Positions 53,697 through 63,160 of a stretch of 64,000 bases of DNA are shown here, one piece after another. The notes beneath the pieces were generated by a model. The model worked only from the letters and a program-made list of their open reading frames with translations. It made no database searches and was not told where the DNA came from. The stretch spans positions 5,642,001-5,706,000 of the forward strand of contig OY760427.1 of the NCBI GenBank assembly GCA_963663495.1. The letters run 5' to 3'. Both the position numbers and the translations under genes were made by a program. Each line of letters begins with the position of its first letter. Position 1 is the stretch's first letter. This DNA comes from G963663495 sp963663495 (GTDB lineage Bacteria; Bacteroidota; Rhodothermia; Rhodothermales; Bin80).

Positions 53697-53935
53697 TCGC
53701 CTACCGCCACGATTTCCGCTTCAGGGAAGACCTTCATGATCTCAATCAATTGGTGGGCACGGGCGCCAACACCAATGAACCCCAAAGTGATGCGATCACT
53801 CGGTGGGACAGTCTTGGCTGCGTGTGGACTCATGCCCAGGCCAACGGCGGCAGTCCCTACAGCCCCCATCCGCATGAAGTCTCTTCTGCTAACGGCAAAA
53901 TGTCTTGATATATCTACTTTGTTACCAATGAGGAA
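53697..53935 (-). pseudogene. Gfo/Idh/MocA oxidoreductase, N-terminal fragment
   Basis: Minus-strand frame encodes a Tat leader (VSRRDFMRMGAVGTAAVGLG) and the start of the Rossmann fold (ITLGFIGVGARAHQLIEIMK, AEIVAVGE), the periplasmic form of this family. It is cut at 53697 by an IS66 left end. The start codon is unclear: no ATG precedes the leader in frame after the previous stop. It was co-oriented with the DUF1080 gene upstream, a typical pairing. Confidence 0.8.
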
Positions 53936-53938
53936 AAG

Positions 53939-54931
53939 CTAGTTTGTAATGGGTGTTAGTACCAAGTTGCGGTACATGACATGGCCATGGTCGCCTTGGA
54001 GGTAGATTGGGCCTGGAGAAGCCTCGTCCGCTGTCAGTGCGCCTCCTGTCACGCCAAGGACAGGTTGGTTAGTAATGATTGAGACATCGTTCAGTACAAC
54101 GGTGAGGTGGCTTCGGTACAACGTTATGTCCATAGTTTGCCATTCGCCGGCCATCTTTTCTGCGGCAGTGCTCGGCGTTATGCGGCTGTATAGTGCTCCC
54201 ATATTGTGCGAATCCGTGTCCTGGCCGTAGGTATCGGCTACCTGAATTTCGTAGATGCCTCGCAGGTACACTCCGCTATTGCTCCCCTCGGGGACATTCA
54301 CCTCCAGCGTCAGTCGAAAGTCTTCAAAAGTCGCATCTGTGCGCAGGTTGCCGTAAAAGATATGTTCGCCGTCTTCGGGTTGCACGGGCTTATTGGCTAG
54401 CACGCCATCCTCGGCTATCCATCCGTTCGATTGGTCAGGATTGACGAGAGACCATCCCGTGAGGTCGGTGCCATTGAACAGCTCTATGGGTTCCCCGAAT
54501 TCAATAGTTATCCTATCAGGGGTGTCCGGCAGATCCAGAATACGGGTGGCGGAAAATTCGACGGTGTCCATTCCGTAGCCATGCCGTCCAGGAAACATGG
54601 CCGTTCCAGCGAGCCCGTCACCATCAGGTCGTAGTACGACCCTGATGGTGAGGGTATGTGAGCGGTCTTCACTACGCCGCACCGTGGAGGTTCGGGTCAC
54701 GGTCAATACTCCATCAGTAATGTTGACGCTGGCCACGGGCAGGACACTTCCTCCGTACCAAAGCAGAGATGCATCAAGGTATCCGTTGGAGTCGTGGATT
54801 TCCAGCCAGCCTGCACCGCGAGGAAGATGTAGCGCCCATCGCCCCATTAGGGAAGAAGCATCCTCTTGGGACAAAGCCGGGGCTGCTATGAGCATAAAAA
54901 GACAGGTCAGGGCTACGAATCGTTGGTGCAT
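53939..54931 (-). CDS. Secreted DUF1080 (3-keto-glycoside hydrolase-like) protein
   Basis: 330 residues. Signal peptide (FVALTCLFMLIAAPALSQED). Residues about 30-140 form a beta-rich N-terminal domain; the DUF1080 domain opens with ELFNGTDLTGWSLVNPDQSN and includes IAEDGVLANKP, EVNVPEGSNSGVYLRGIYEI and GEWQTMDITLYRSHLTVVLN. This is the glycosidic-bond cleaving lyase/hydrolase of 3-keto sugar pathways, likely periplasmic. The downstream partner oxidoreductase is broken, so the pathway step it needs may be lost here; the cluster at 26388-40582 has related enzymes. Confidence 0.88.
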   Translation of the reverse strand: MHQRFVALTCLFMLIAAPALSQEDASSLMGRWALHLPRGAGWLEIHDSNGYLDASLLWYGGSVLPVASVNITDGVLTVTRTSTVRRSEDRSHTLTIRVVLRPDGDGLAGTAMFPGRHGYGMDTVEFSATRILDLPDTPDRITIEFGEPIELFNGTDLTGWSLVNPDQSNGWIAEDGVLANKPVQPEDGEHIFYGNLRTDATFEDFRLTLEVNVPEGSNSGVYLRGIYEIQVADTYGQDTDSHNMGALYSRITPSTAAEKMAGEWQTMDITLYRSHLTVVLNDVSIITNQPVLGVTGGALTADEASPGPIYLQGDHGHVMYRNLVLTPITN

Positions 54932-55273
54932 GGTCTTGGCGTTGAGAATTGATATGCTGCGTACGGGCAGCCTTTTGGTAGGTCACGGGATGTTTAAAAG
55001 ATTAGTACAGTAACCATCCTTACCCGTGGCAAGTTGCATTGGCAGTGGTGTGCGGCTGGAAACAGTAATGACGAATCGGTTTGCCTTTGGAAAATGTAAG
55101 TGGTACGTCGGGTATGAAGCATCCCCTCGCGCTAACAGGTAACGTACCGACAGGCCTGACATCGTGGCGGGATTAAACGGTAAGTGTTGCTTGGAATCGT
55201 TTGGCTATGACATAGTGCTGTCATAGGATGTAGATACCATTCAAGGGAGACTCAAGACATATCTCTGTCTGCT
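54932..55273. other. Divergent intergenic region
   Basis: About 340 bp between the DUF1080 gene (minus) and the methyltransferase remnant (plus). Presumed to hold both promoters. I see no gene, repeat or strong hairpin. Confidence 0.4.
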
Positions 55274-55446
55274 TTGAGCAATGCACTATATGAAGGCGAT
55301 TGCCTTGACGTAATGAAGAGGATAGCGGATCAGTCCATAGATATGATCCTTTGTGACCTGCCTTACGGGACGACGCAAAATACATGGGACAGCTTGATTC
55401 CACTTGACGAGCTGTGGGCGGCCTATCGCAGGATTATCAAGCCTAG

Positions 55447-58128
55447 GGCTACCGTGTACCCAGTTCAGATACTTGACACTGTATAGTATTTATCTGTTTT
55501 TGCAAGTTCGGTGTAGTGATTGGTTCTTTCAAGAGGTGCGGAGCCCTCGGACCGGAGTGATGCTTGCACCGGGGATGCGGGAAGCGTAGCATCATTAGGC
55601 ATGTGCGAGGCGCTTGCCTATGCGATGGACATACGTCGGCGCTATAACGCCCGGTAGCTCGGGCGTCTTTACAGTTCTCTTCCGAATCCCCGTTGCCATC
55701 GCACTAAACGTTGGCGCGGCAACGACGCTGGGGGGCAGGTATCACTCCCTGCTTTGGGTACGTTTGTTGCTTCGCGTGCTCGTCATTCTCGCTTAACGAT
55801 GAGAACCTCTCTCCGTATCATATGGTATCGCTTCTCAAGGACGGCAAAGGTCTTGGCCCCTATCTCCAACCGGCTGTAGCCGCGCCAGATAACCTTGGAG
55901 CCTGGAGGCCGGTCCTTCTTCCGATCCATATAGCCACCAAAGACGGCCACCACCCGAATAGCAGCCCCGAGTGTCTTTGGAGGCGGCAGTCCAAACTCGT
56001 CGGCAAGCTCGTGCAACAGGCGCAGTTCCATCTCATCAAACAATCCTTCCGGCGACGCTTCGGGTTCCTCGCGCCCCAGAAGCGTCATCAATAGCAGGCG
56101 CCACGCCATCACCATATAGATCGTAATGGCATTGTGCAGACTCTTGGCCTGCCGCATACCCAGCCGCTCTACCGCACAACCGCTCTTGAGCACACGGAAC
56201 ATGTCTTCCACACGCCACCGCAACACGTAGTAGCCTACCACCTCAATAGCTTGCTCCAGCGTTGTAACTTCTTGGGTCGTCAATAGATACCACTGTACCG
56301 GTCGCTCTCCGGCTGGCGGCTGCACCTCCCGAACATGAATCGCACTGACCTGCACCGGATCCTCCTGCAACTTACCCGGCGCCGGAAGCGATAGGCGGCG
56401 GAAACGTACCTGCATCCGCGCCAGACGGCCCGACCGCCCCTTATGCTTGACTCGGCCTGACTTCACGCGGCGGCTCAAACGCGCAATCGGCACTTCCATG
56501 TGTCCTGCCGGACGGCCCGACCGCATGGTCGCAAACAACTTGGGAGACTTTTTAGCCAATAGCCGATTCACCTTGGCTCGCACCAATATGTCCACACGCC
56601 CTGCGCTGCGCTGCTGCGCCAGGATCGCAAACACATCCGCCTCGCGGTCCATGACACACAGCACACGGGTACGACCACTCAGATGCGAGGCGGCTTCCGC
56701 TATGTCCCGCACGCCGTCTATCCATAACTGTGTCTTAGGAGCAGGAGCCTCTTGGTCGGTTGTATAGGCACACCGTCCTCACCCACCGCCAGCGTAGCGT
56801 GCAAATGCACTCCTTTTGCCTTTGATGTGGTCTGATTGTGCCCTATCAAATCCAACCCCTCGCACGCCGGACGAGTACTGTAGCTGATGTCCGTGCCATC
56901 CTGGATGCACAGCACCGTCCGTTGCGTACGCATCCGCTCTATCGTGCGATCACGATGCGGCTGCAAAATCTTCTCCGGCGTGATCTCGTTCTCGGCCGCT
57001 TTCTCCAAAAAACGGTAGTATCCCCGCCCGATCAGCGTCCAGATTGGCCGTGATCAATTCTCCTGGAGTGCGTGAAAGCATGTTTACGCTATGTACCAAC
57101 CGGTCCGAACGGCGTTTGTCCCCCAACGGTGCTCCACCAAACTCCTGTTCTGCCCATGTATCACTGGCCAGCCCCGCACCCACCTCAAGCTCGGGATACG
57201 CCTCCACAACCGGTACTCCAAGCTCCTGCCTCCAATCACCACCCAGATCATACACGAAAACCGCCTTCTTCTCTTTGGTGCATGCATTACCAGGAGCATG
57301 ACGCCCACGCCCCTTGGTTTTTCCCACACACTGAAACCCCGCAGCCCGAAAACACGTGCCGCGATGTTCGGGGCCCACAAAGGTTTCTATCACCCACGGC
57401 ACATACCCGTAACGGTTCTCAAAATCCTCCGGAAAACGACGCAATACCTTCCCCAGTGTATGGCTGGCAAGGTTCCTGATCCGCACCATGGAGCGAATCA
57501 GGAACCGATTCAAACCCACGACATGGTCCCGGTAGTCCTCACGCTGCTCGTCCGACCACGCCATCCATCTGTCGCGCGCCTTCAGATACAGCGCCGCAGC
57601 CGCAAAGCCTATCGCTCCGATGTAGCCATGCTCGCTCCCGACAAGATAGCGCAACTGCCGTCCGACAAACCGTGGCGCACACAACGGATGCTCGGCCTCC
57701 ACAAGCGTATTCCAGATCGCACGCTGCCCGGCATCTTCTACCAATTCCAACTCCAGGCCGCGCACATCCTTGAGCAATGTCGGCACTCCAACAGGCGCAG
57801 GTACCGGTTCGTCCAACAAACGAGGCACAGCGCCTCGGACCACGCGCTTCGGTGAGGCAAGGACAGCGCACCCTCGGCTTCGAGTGTCTTGAGCGCCTGC
57901 AAACAACTGCTGTGCTGCACACGCCCCAAGGCATCATAAAAGCCAAACGCTTCACTCACACGGCGACTTATCGCTGTGCGACCATCGTCAGGATGCTGCT
58001 TCATGACCTCTGTCAACTCACATGGAGCGGCACGCAGTGTCTTCAGAATCTGATGTTGAACCACCATGCCGCCAATCTAAGCGGCATGAATTACAAAGTC
58101 AAGTAGGGGTACCGGTTGAACGGTAGGC
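55447..58128 (-). mobile_element. DruA-type IS4 element copy 3
   Basis: Ends GGCTACCGTG (55447) and ..CGGTAGGC (58128), both flanked by CTAG (55443-55446 and 58129-58132), here verified as a target duplication because the host reading frame is restored when one copy is removed. About 2.68 kb. Closely similar to copy 2. Confidence 0.88.
55783..58067 (-). pseudogene. DruA-Tn5 type transposase, copy 3, frame breaks
   Basis: N-terminus 58067 to about 57855 (VSEAFGFYDALGRVQ), then main DruA and Tn5 DNA-binding domains in a second frame to about 57015, then the DDE part in the first frame again. A 22-base deletion between two GTGCC repeats near 56772, relative to copy 2, breaks the core after VHLHATLAVGEDGVP. 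The remaining C-terminal frame (DIAEAASHLSGRTRVLCVMD to KTFAVLEKRY) is intact, including RWRVEDMFRVLKSGC. Two of the breaks are shared with copy 2, the deletion is not. Confidence 0.82.
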
Positions 58129-58777
58129 CTAGGGGGGTAATTGCCTTGACTTCGCAGGGTGTCTTCACAGCCAAACTCATTCTCAGCAATGAGAAGTGGT
58201 TCAGATACAAGTTTGTTTGGGTCAAAAGCAAGTCAACCAATTTTCTAAACGCTCGGAGGCAGCCATTGAGACGGCACGAGGATATCTGCATATTCGACGC
58301 CCGGCAACCGAAATACCGGCCAGTCATGTGGGCCGCTAAAACCTAATGACAAGGGTACTCGAATCATGTAAAGAGCTCGGGTGAACGGTTCCCAACGGAT
58401 ACGTTGTACTGCAAGACCGCTGAAACTGAATCTGGCGGGCGAGTGTGGCATCCTACGCAGAAACCGGTAGCCTTGGGACGCTACCTGATTCGAATGTTCG
58501 TTCCCAAAGGAGGACTTATTCTTGGCAACGCATTTGGGAGTGGTAGCTTCTTGGTGGCTGCAGCCATGGAGGGACGCAAGTATATCGGAATCGAAAAAAA
58601 CGAAGAGTGCCGCCTTTTCAAGAATGAGCGGATTGACTACATAAGGGTCGCTAAGGATAGGCTCGCTCAAGTTGACGACATGATGGCGAATAAGAAGCCT
58701 TTTCCTCCTCTGTTGTCCTCCTTACTAGCGTCAGGCCTGACCAATTTAGTGGCTCTACGATGGTTAGTGTTTAATGT

Positions 58778-61053
58778 ATGCTGCGCAACAAATTGTGGCG
58801 TCGGATGCCATATCGAGTAATGTATAACGAGAGGTCGTGGGCAATCGACCTGATTGCCCACATCAAAACGATAGTTGATGCAAATAATCGAGCGATCAAG
58901 AATGCGGGAGGTGAACAGACGATAAGGGCAGACGGTGGTAGCCTGTTTCCTGATGTTCTGTTATTTGGCGATCGGTCAACAGCCAAGATCCTTCAGGGTT
59001 GGGAGCTCAAAATGCCTGATACAAGTATTGATGACATAACATTTCATCGGGATGCCGCGAGGAAGGCAAGAGCTCTCGGTCTTAACAGTTTTGTCCTGTG
59101 GAATGTCACGAGCGCACGTTTATATGCGAGCGAAACTAGAGCAACACAGTATACTTGTAAGAAGCAATGGCCCACATTGGATCATATTGTGGATCGGGAA
59201 AGCGTCCAGATATATCGCAATGATTGGAAGCAGTTTGCTGGTAAAGTATTAATGACTTGAACGCCCTCTTCGAAGACGGATCCATAGAAGGAAGACGGTT
59301 CGTTGACGCCTATAAGTCCGGTGGAATCCAAGCCCTAATTTGGATTATGCTACAGAGGTTGCAAATGCATTGGAATTGGCTGCTAATCTTGATGCGAAAC
59401 TGCGAGCCCAGATTTTGTCGTGGTGGAACTTGTATCGGAACGAGTACAGGAATAAACGCAAGAGAGGGAAGTATAAGGTCTTAGCGCGAGCGAATATAAC
59501 TAACTGGATTGGCAAATTATTGTTTGCCAACGTTCTTCAAAGCAGAGATAGCCGAGCACGGGTGGTCGCTCAATTCGGGGAGAACATATCTCCACGGGAG
59601 GCCTTGGATCGGCTTGGGCGCCTTTCGGAAGAATGTAATTTCCACACGGTATTCTCCGACGATGTTGGTCTGTCTGTGGTCCCGAAAGGTTCGTGGACCC
59701 AATTACTGCAGTTCAATAGGTTGTTGTCAGACTTGCGCATTGGTTCAGTTGACCAAGGACAGCTGGCCATTCTCCTTGAGGCTGTCGTGGAAGTAACAGT
59801 CAGGAAAGTCAGGGGACAATTTGCAACGCCGCCGGCTCTTGCGCAACTCATCGCAGCACTGGCTTTGCGTGACATTCTTGGCGACAAACGGCTGGATCCA
59901 TGTTGTGGAAGTGGCACTATTGCTCGTGCTGCATTTGAACGCAAGCTAGAACACGAAGTACCGTTGAGAGAAGCAGCAGCAGCAGTTTACGCCGGCGACC
60001 AAGATCCGCTAGCAGTCCAGATCGCAACGCTCGCAAGGGTCAAGCCGTCCCTGATGAATATTGCTCTGAGGATTTTCTGCAAGAATGCATTTGATCTTCA
60101 GCCGAGCACAGATATCACTTTCTATCATCCCCGAGACGGAAGTTGCTTTATCCAAAGTCTCCCCTCGTTCAATGCCATAGCCAGCAATTTGCCTTTTGTG
60201 TCGCAAGGCGGTTGGTACAAATACAAGGAAGGCATGGATGCGGTTAATCAGTGGCTTGAGGGTAACCCGGTGCGCCTGTCTGGAAGATCAGATGTCTCGG
60301 CTGACTTTCCATTCGCGTGGTATCGCCTTTTGGCATCGCGCGGGCGCTTGGTGATGATTATCTCCAACTCCTGGCTTTCCACGGATTGGGGGGATAAATT
60401 CTATTCATTCACTTCTATTGCACAGTACTACAATATCAAGGCCATCGTCATTTCTGGATCAGGTCGGTGATTCCAAAACAGTCAGGTAGTAGCGAACCTT
60501 GTTGTGATAGAGAAGCGGGAAGTTGCCGAGACGTCAGATCAAGATGAGGCTACTAAATTCATTGTATTGAATCAGCCGCTGGAGGAAATTGCCGATTCAC
60601 CTAACGGGATTGCGGATATGTGTACGCAGATTGAAATAGGACAAGGCATTGAGGATAATCTGACTTTTCGATCGTTGTTAAGGACGGAGATTGCTTCGGT
60701 GCAGGCTCACGGCTTGAGTCGAAGTGCCTGTTTTGTTGATTGTGCCTGGACTTGGGAATTGCCATCCGTCCAGCTGAAAAATCTTTGCAGGATTGGTCGT
60801 GGAGAAAGGAGAGGATGGGATAAGATGTTCTACCCGACAGGTAATCACGGCATATGAGGCCAAATACATTCGGCCTCTACTGAAGTCACCGAAAGACATC
60901 AAGCGATACTCCGTACATCCAAGCAGGGAAGCATTCTGCTGTTCTGATTCTATTAATCAGCTGAAAAAGTTGGGGCACACGGGGGCATGGACGTGGATTA
61001 AGAAGTTTGAAACGGAGACAAACGCGAACGGGGTACCCCTTAAGGATAAGTTA
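58778..61053 (+). pseudogene. Fused nuclease-N6-methyltransferase (type IIG-like), broken
   Basis: 58778-59250: nuclease-like part with LFPDVLLFGD and QGWELKMPDTS, a PD...ExK pattern. Then two frame changes (near 59250 and 59330). 59340-60467: helical connector and methyltransferase with motif I KRLDPCCGSGTIARAAFERK and motif IV AIASNLPFVSQGG (NLPF for NPPF). A TGA at 60468 replaces a likely Trp (GSGR-stop-FQNSQVVANL). 60471 to about 60830 continues in frame, and a further shift leads into a specificity-like C-terminus (AYEAKYIRPLLKSPKDIKRY). The IS1595 at 61054 cuts the end. It was a single-chain restriction-modification enzyme; four or more lesions make it inactive. Follows the methyltransferase remnant. 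Confidence 0.75.
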
Positions 61054-61952
61054 GGGAGTTATATAGCTGACTGCCCACGCGTTAAATTGTTGAAATAATT
61101 GCAGTTTGGTCGCGAATAGCGGGAACCGACTATACCGAAAATGGGTACCATCCCGTGATAGATTGATGACCTAACTAAATGCCTTCAAAGAAAAGAAACA
61201 ACAGAAACACCAATGGCCCTGGACGGGCTGATCGTGAAGGAGTGTCCTTGATCAAGCTAACCAAAATGTTTCCAGACGACCCATCAGCCGAAGCATGGTT
61301 CGCAATGAAGCGTTGGGGCGACACTCCTGTTTGCCCGCACTGTGCGTCTAAGAACGTACAGTCTGGCGCCAAACATCCTAGCATGCCTTATAGTTGCCGT
61401 AGTTGCCGTAAACGATTCAGTGTCCGCATAGGGACTGTAATGCAGGACTCCAAACTGGGATACCAGGTATGGGCATTAGCCATTTACATCATGACTACCA
61501 GTATCAAGGGCGTATCCAGCATGAAGCTGCATCGTGACCTTGGCATAACCCAGACGACAGCGTGGCATCTGGCCCACCGTATTCGACAATCATGGAATGG
61601 AGAGCATGCACTATTTGCCGGTCCGGTAGAGGTTGACGAAGCCTACTTCGGTGGCAAGGAAAAGAACAAGCACGCCAGCAAGAAGCTGAAAGCAGCCCGT
61701 GGGCCAGTAGGTAAGAAAGCCGTTGTAGGAGTCCGTGATCGTGTCACCAATAGCATTTCTGCCCAGGTAGTAGAAAACATAGACGGACAGACGCTCAATG
61801 CGTTTGTGGATACCCATGTCTCGGAAGACACCGAGGTCTATACGGATGGCACGTCAGCATACCGGGGCCGCAACAACCACGCCTACGTACGTCACTCTGT
61901 TGGCGAATACGTTCGTGAGCAGGGCATGGTGCCAGATTTAGTTGGCTTATAA
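61054..61952 (+). mobile_element. IS1595-type element, right part missing
   Basis: Left repeat GGGAGTTATATAGCTGACTG at 61054, then a leader region (61094-61137) whose homologue is scrambled at 2560-2603, then the transposase. The right end is not recognisable; unrelated sequence begins near 61925. Confidence 0.7.
61179..61952 (+). pseudogene. IS1595-family transposase, C-terminally truncated
   Basis: 257 residues. The zinc ribbon (CPHCASKNVQ, YSCRSCRKRFSVRIGTVMQD) is typical of ISXO2-like IS1595 transposases. The DDE-like core starts with GPVEVDEAYFGGKEKNKHAS (first Asp) and VYTDGTSAYRGRNNH (second Asp). The catalytic Glu block (normally HTNGIESFWALLKRG) is missing: the sequence diverges after VREQG and stops at VGL. 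Truncated by about 50 residues, so inactive. Confidence 0.85.
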
Positions 61953-62018
61953 AACGAGGGTCGCGAATGTTTAGGAGTATTCGGAGCCTTTTACACGAGC
62001 CAATTATTTTCTTCCAAG

Positions 62019-63086
62019 ATGCCTTCAGATGATCTTTCGGAGCTTGATCAGATGCTTCGCGACGCGGGTCAATCCGGTCGGTCGCTGCGATATTTTCTCC
62101 TGCGACAATGCACCGAGCTTGCACAACGCCTGACATGCAGTCTGGAGTCGGATGTGCAACAAGAGGAGTCGGCCAGCCCGGGTGTGAATGCGGTTCCATC
62201 ATCCCCTACGGACGGCAAGACGCAAACAGAGGAGTCGTCCCGTGTTCTGGAGGCGAAGGAGGCCTCGTTACAAGGTGGTGGTGGTCAGGATAATGCCTAT
62301 TTGCGGGAGGTGCGCAACCAGGCCTTGGAGGTCTTTGAGAGTCGGCACATAGGCGGGGAAGATTACGTGGCTCTGTGGATGGATGCCACATCGGTGTACG
62401 GTCGTTCATTGTTGCTTTGCATGGCCGTTACCGCAGAGGGGTATCGGCATATGCTGGGATTTACAGAGTCCACGGTGCAGGATACCGGGGCGGTGCGGCA
62501 GCTGCTACAAGGGTTGTGCGAGCGCGGTTTGTGTGTGGATCGGGGCCTGCTTTGCATCACATCTGGACAGGCGGGGCTAACACGAGTTCTTGGTCAGAGC
62601 TTGGGCATGCATGTATGCCTGCAGCATTGCCAGATGGCCAAGCGCGAGCGTGTAGTCAGCTATCTTGCCGATGAGGATCAACGCCGTGTAAAGGGCGCCA
62701 TCTCGCGTGCTTATCAATTACCGGACCGACAGGAGGCCCACAGTTCCCTGATGCGGATCCATGCCGAGTTACAACGGTGCAACCGATCTGCGGCGCAATG
62801 GCTGCTGCAGGATCTGGACCGAACACTGACGCTGCATGGTACGGGCTTGTACGAGATGCTGAGTCCGAGTCTTAGGAGCACCCGTTGTTTGATGCATACC
62901 TCGCACAGGCTGGTCAAGCAGTTGCGCGGCCTTCGTCACTGGTATCCGCCACAGGAACGACGGGCGCAGTTGGCGCTGTTGCTGTTGGAGATGGAATCAC
63001 GCATGCGCAGACTGGAGCATGCGTCGAAGTTATTACCGATGCGGTCGGCATTGTTTGCTGATGAGGTGTCCGAGCAGCAGGCATGA
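62019..63086 (+). CDS. IS256/mutator-type transposase lacking two catalytic residues
   Basis: 355 residues without interruption. The Mutator domain is seen in YVALWMDATSVYGRSLLL (first Asp conserved), MAVTAEGYRHMLGFTESTVQ, LCLQHCQMAKRERVVSYLAD (the QRCxxHKRxNV block, Arg changed to His), and LRGLRHWYPPQERRAQLALL. The second Asp block, normally VIDGSKGL, reads LCITSGQAGL; the Glu block, normally TTNCLESL, reads STRCLMHTSH. So two of three acidic residues appear replaced. The N-terminal 110 residues are polar and Ser/Glu-rich. Either an inactive paralogue that kept its frame, or a repurposed protein. The tandem repeat array begins just after it. Confidence 0.7.
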   Translation: MPSDDLSELDQMLRDAGQSGRSLRYFLLRQCTELAQRLTCSLESDVQQEESASPGVNAVPSSPTDGKTQTEESSRVLEAKEASLQGGGGQDNAYLREVRNQALEVFESRHIGGEDYVALWMDATSVYGRSLLLCMAVTAEGYRHMLGFTESTVQDTGAVRQLLQGLCERGLCVDRGLLCITSGQAGLTRVLGQSLGMHVCLQHCQMAKRERVVSYLADEDQRRVKGAISRAYQLPDRQEAHSSLMRIHAELQRCNRSAAQWLLQDLDRTLTLHGTGLYEMLSPSLRSTRCLMHTSHRLVKQLRGLRHWYPPQERRAQLALLLLEMESRMRRLEHASKLLPMRSALFADEVSEQQA

Positions 63087-63160
63087 GAGATACGAATACC
63101 GAACGGGAGGGGCTTTTACAGCAGCGAGGGTACTTCAACACTCTTCCCCTGGTACACAAA
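63087..63160. other. Spacer before repeat array
   Basis: Short region between the transposase stop and the first recognisable repeat unit. Confidence 0.4.

Larger units (their letters stand above)
55274..58820 (+). pseudogene. N6-adenine/N4-cytosine DNA methyltransferase, split by IS4 and stop codons
   Basis: First exon-like part (55274-55446): NALYEGDCLDVMKRIADQSI, then motif IV MILCDLPYGTTQNTWDSLIP and RRIIKPR. After the IS4 insertion the same frame resumes at 58133 as GVIALTSQGVFTAKLILSNE and WFRYKFVWVKSKSTNF. Two adjacent stops (TAA TGA at 58344-58349) interrupt it before the TRD end and motif I region (RVWHPTQKPVALGRYLIRMF, GNAFGSGSFLVAAAMEGRKY). The gene was a beta-class methyltransferase. 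Removing the IS and one CTAG restores the K-P-R-G-V join exactly. Inactive. Confidence 0.88.
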
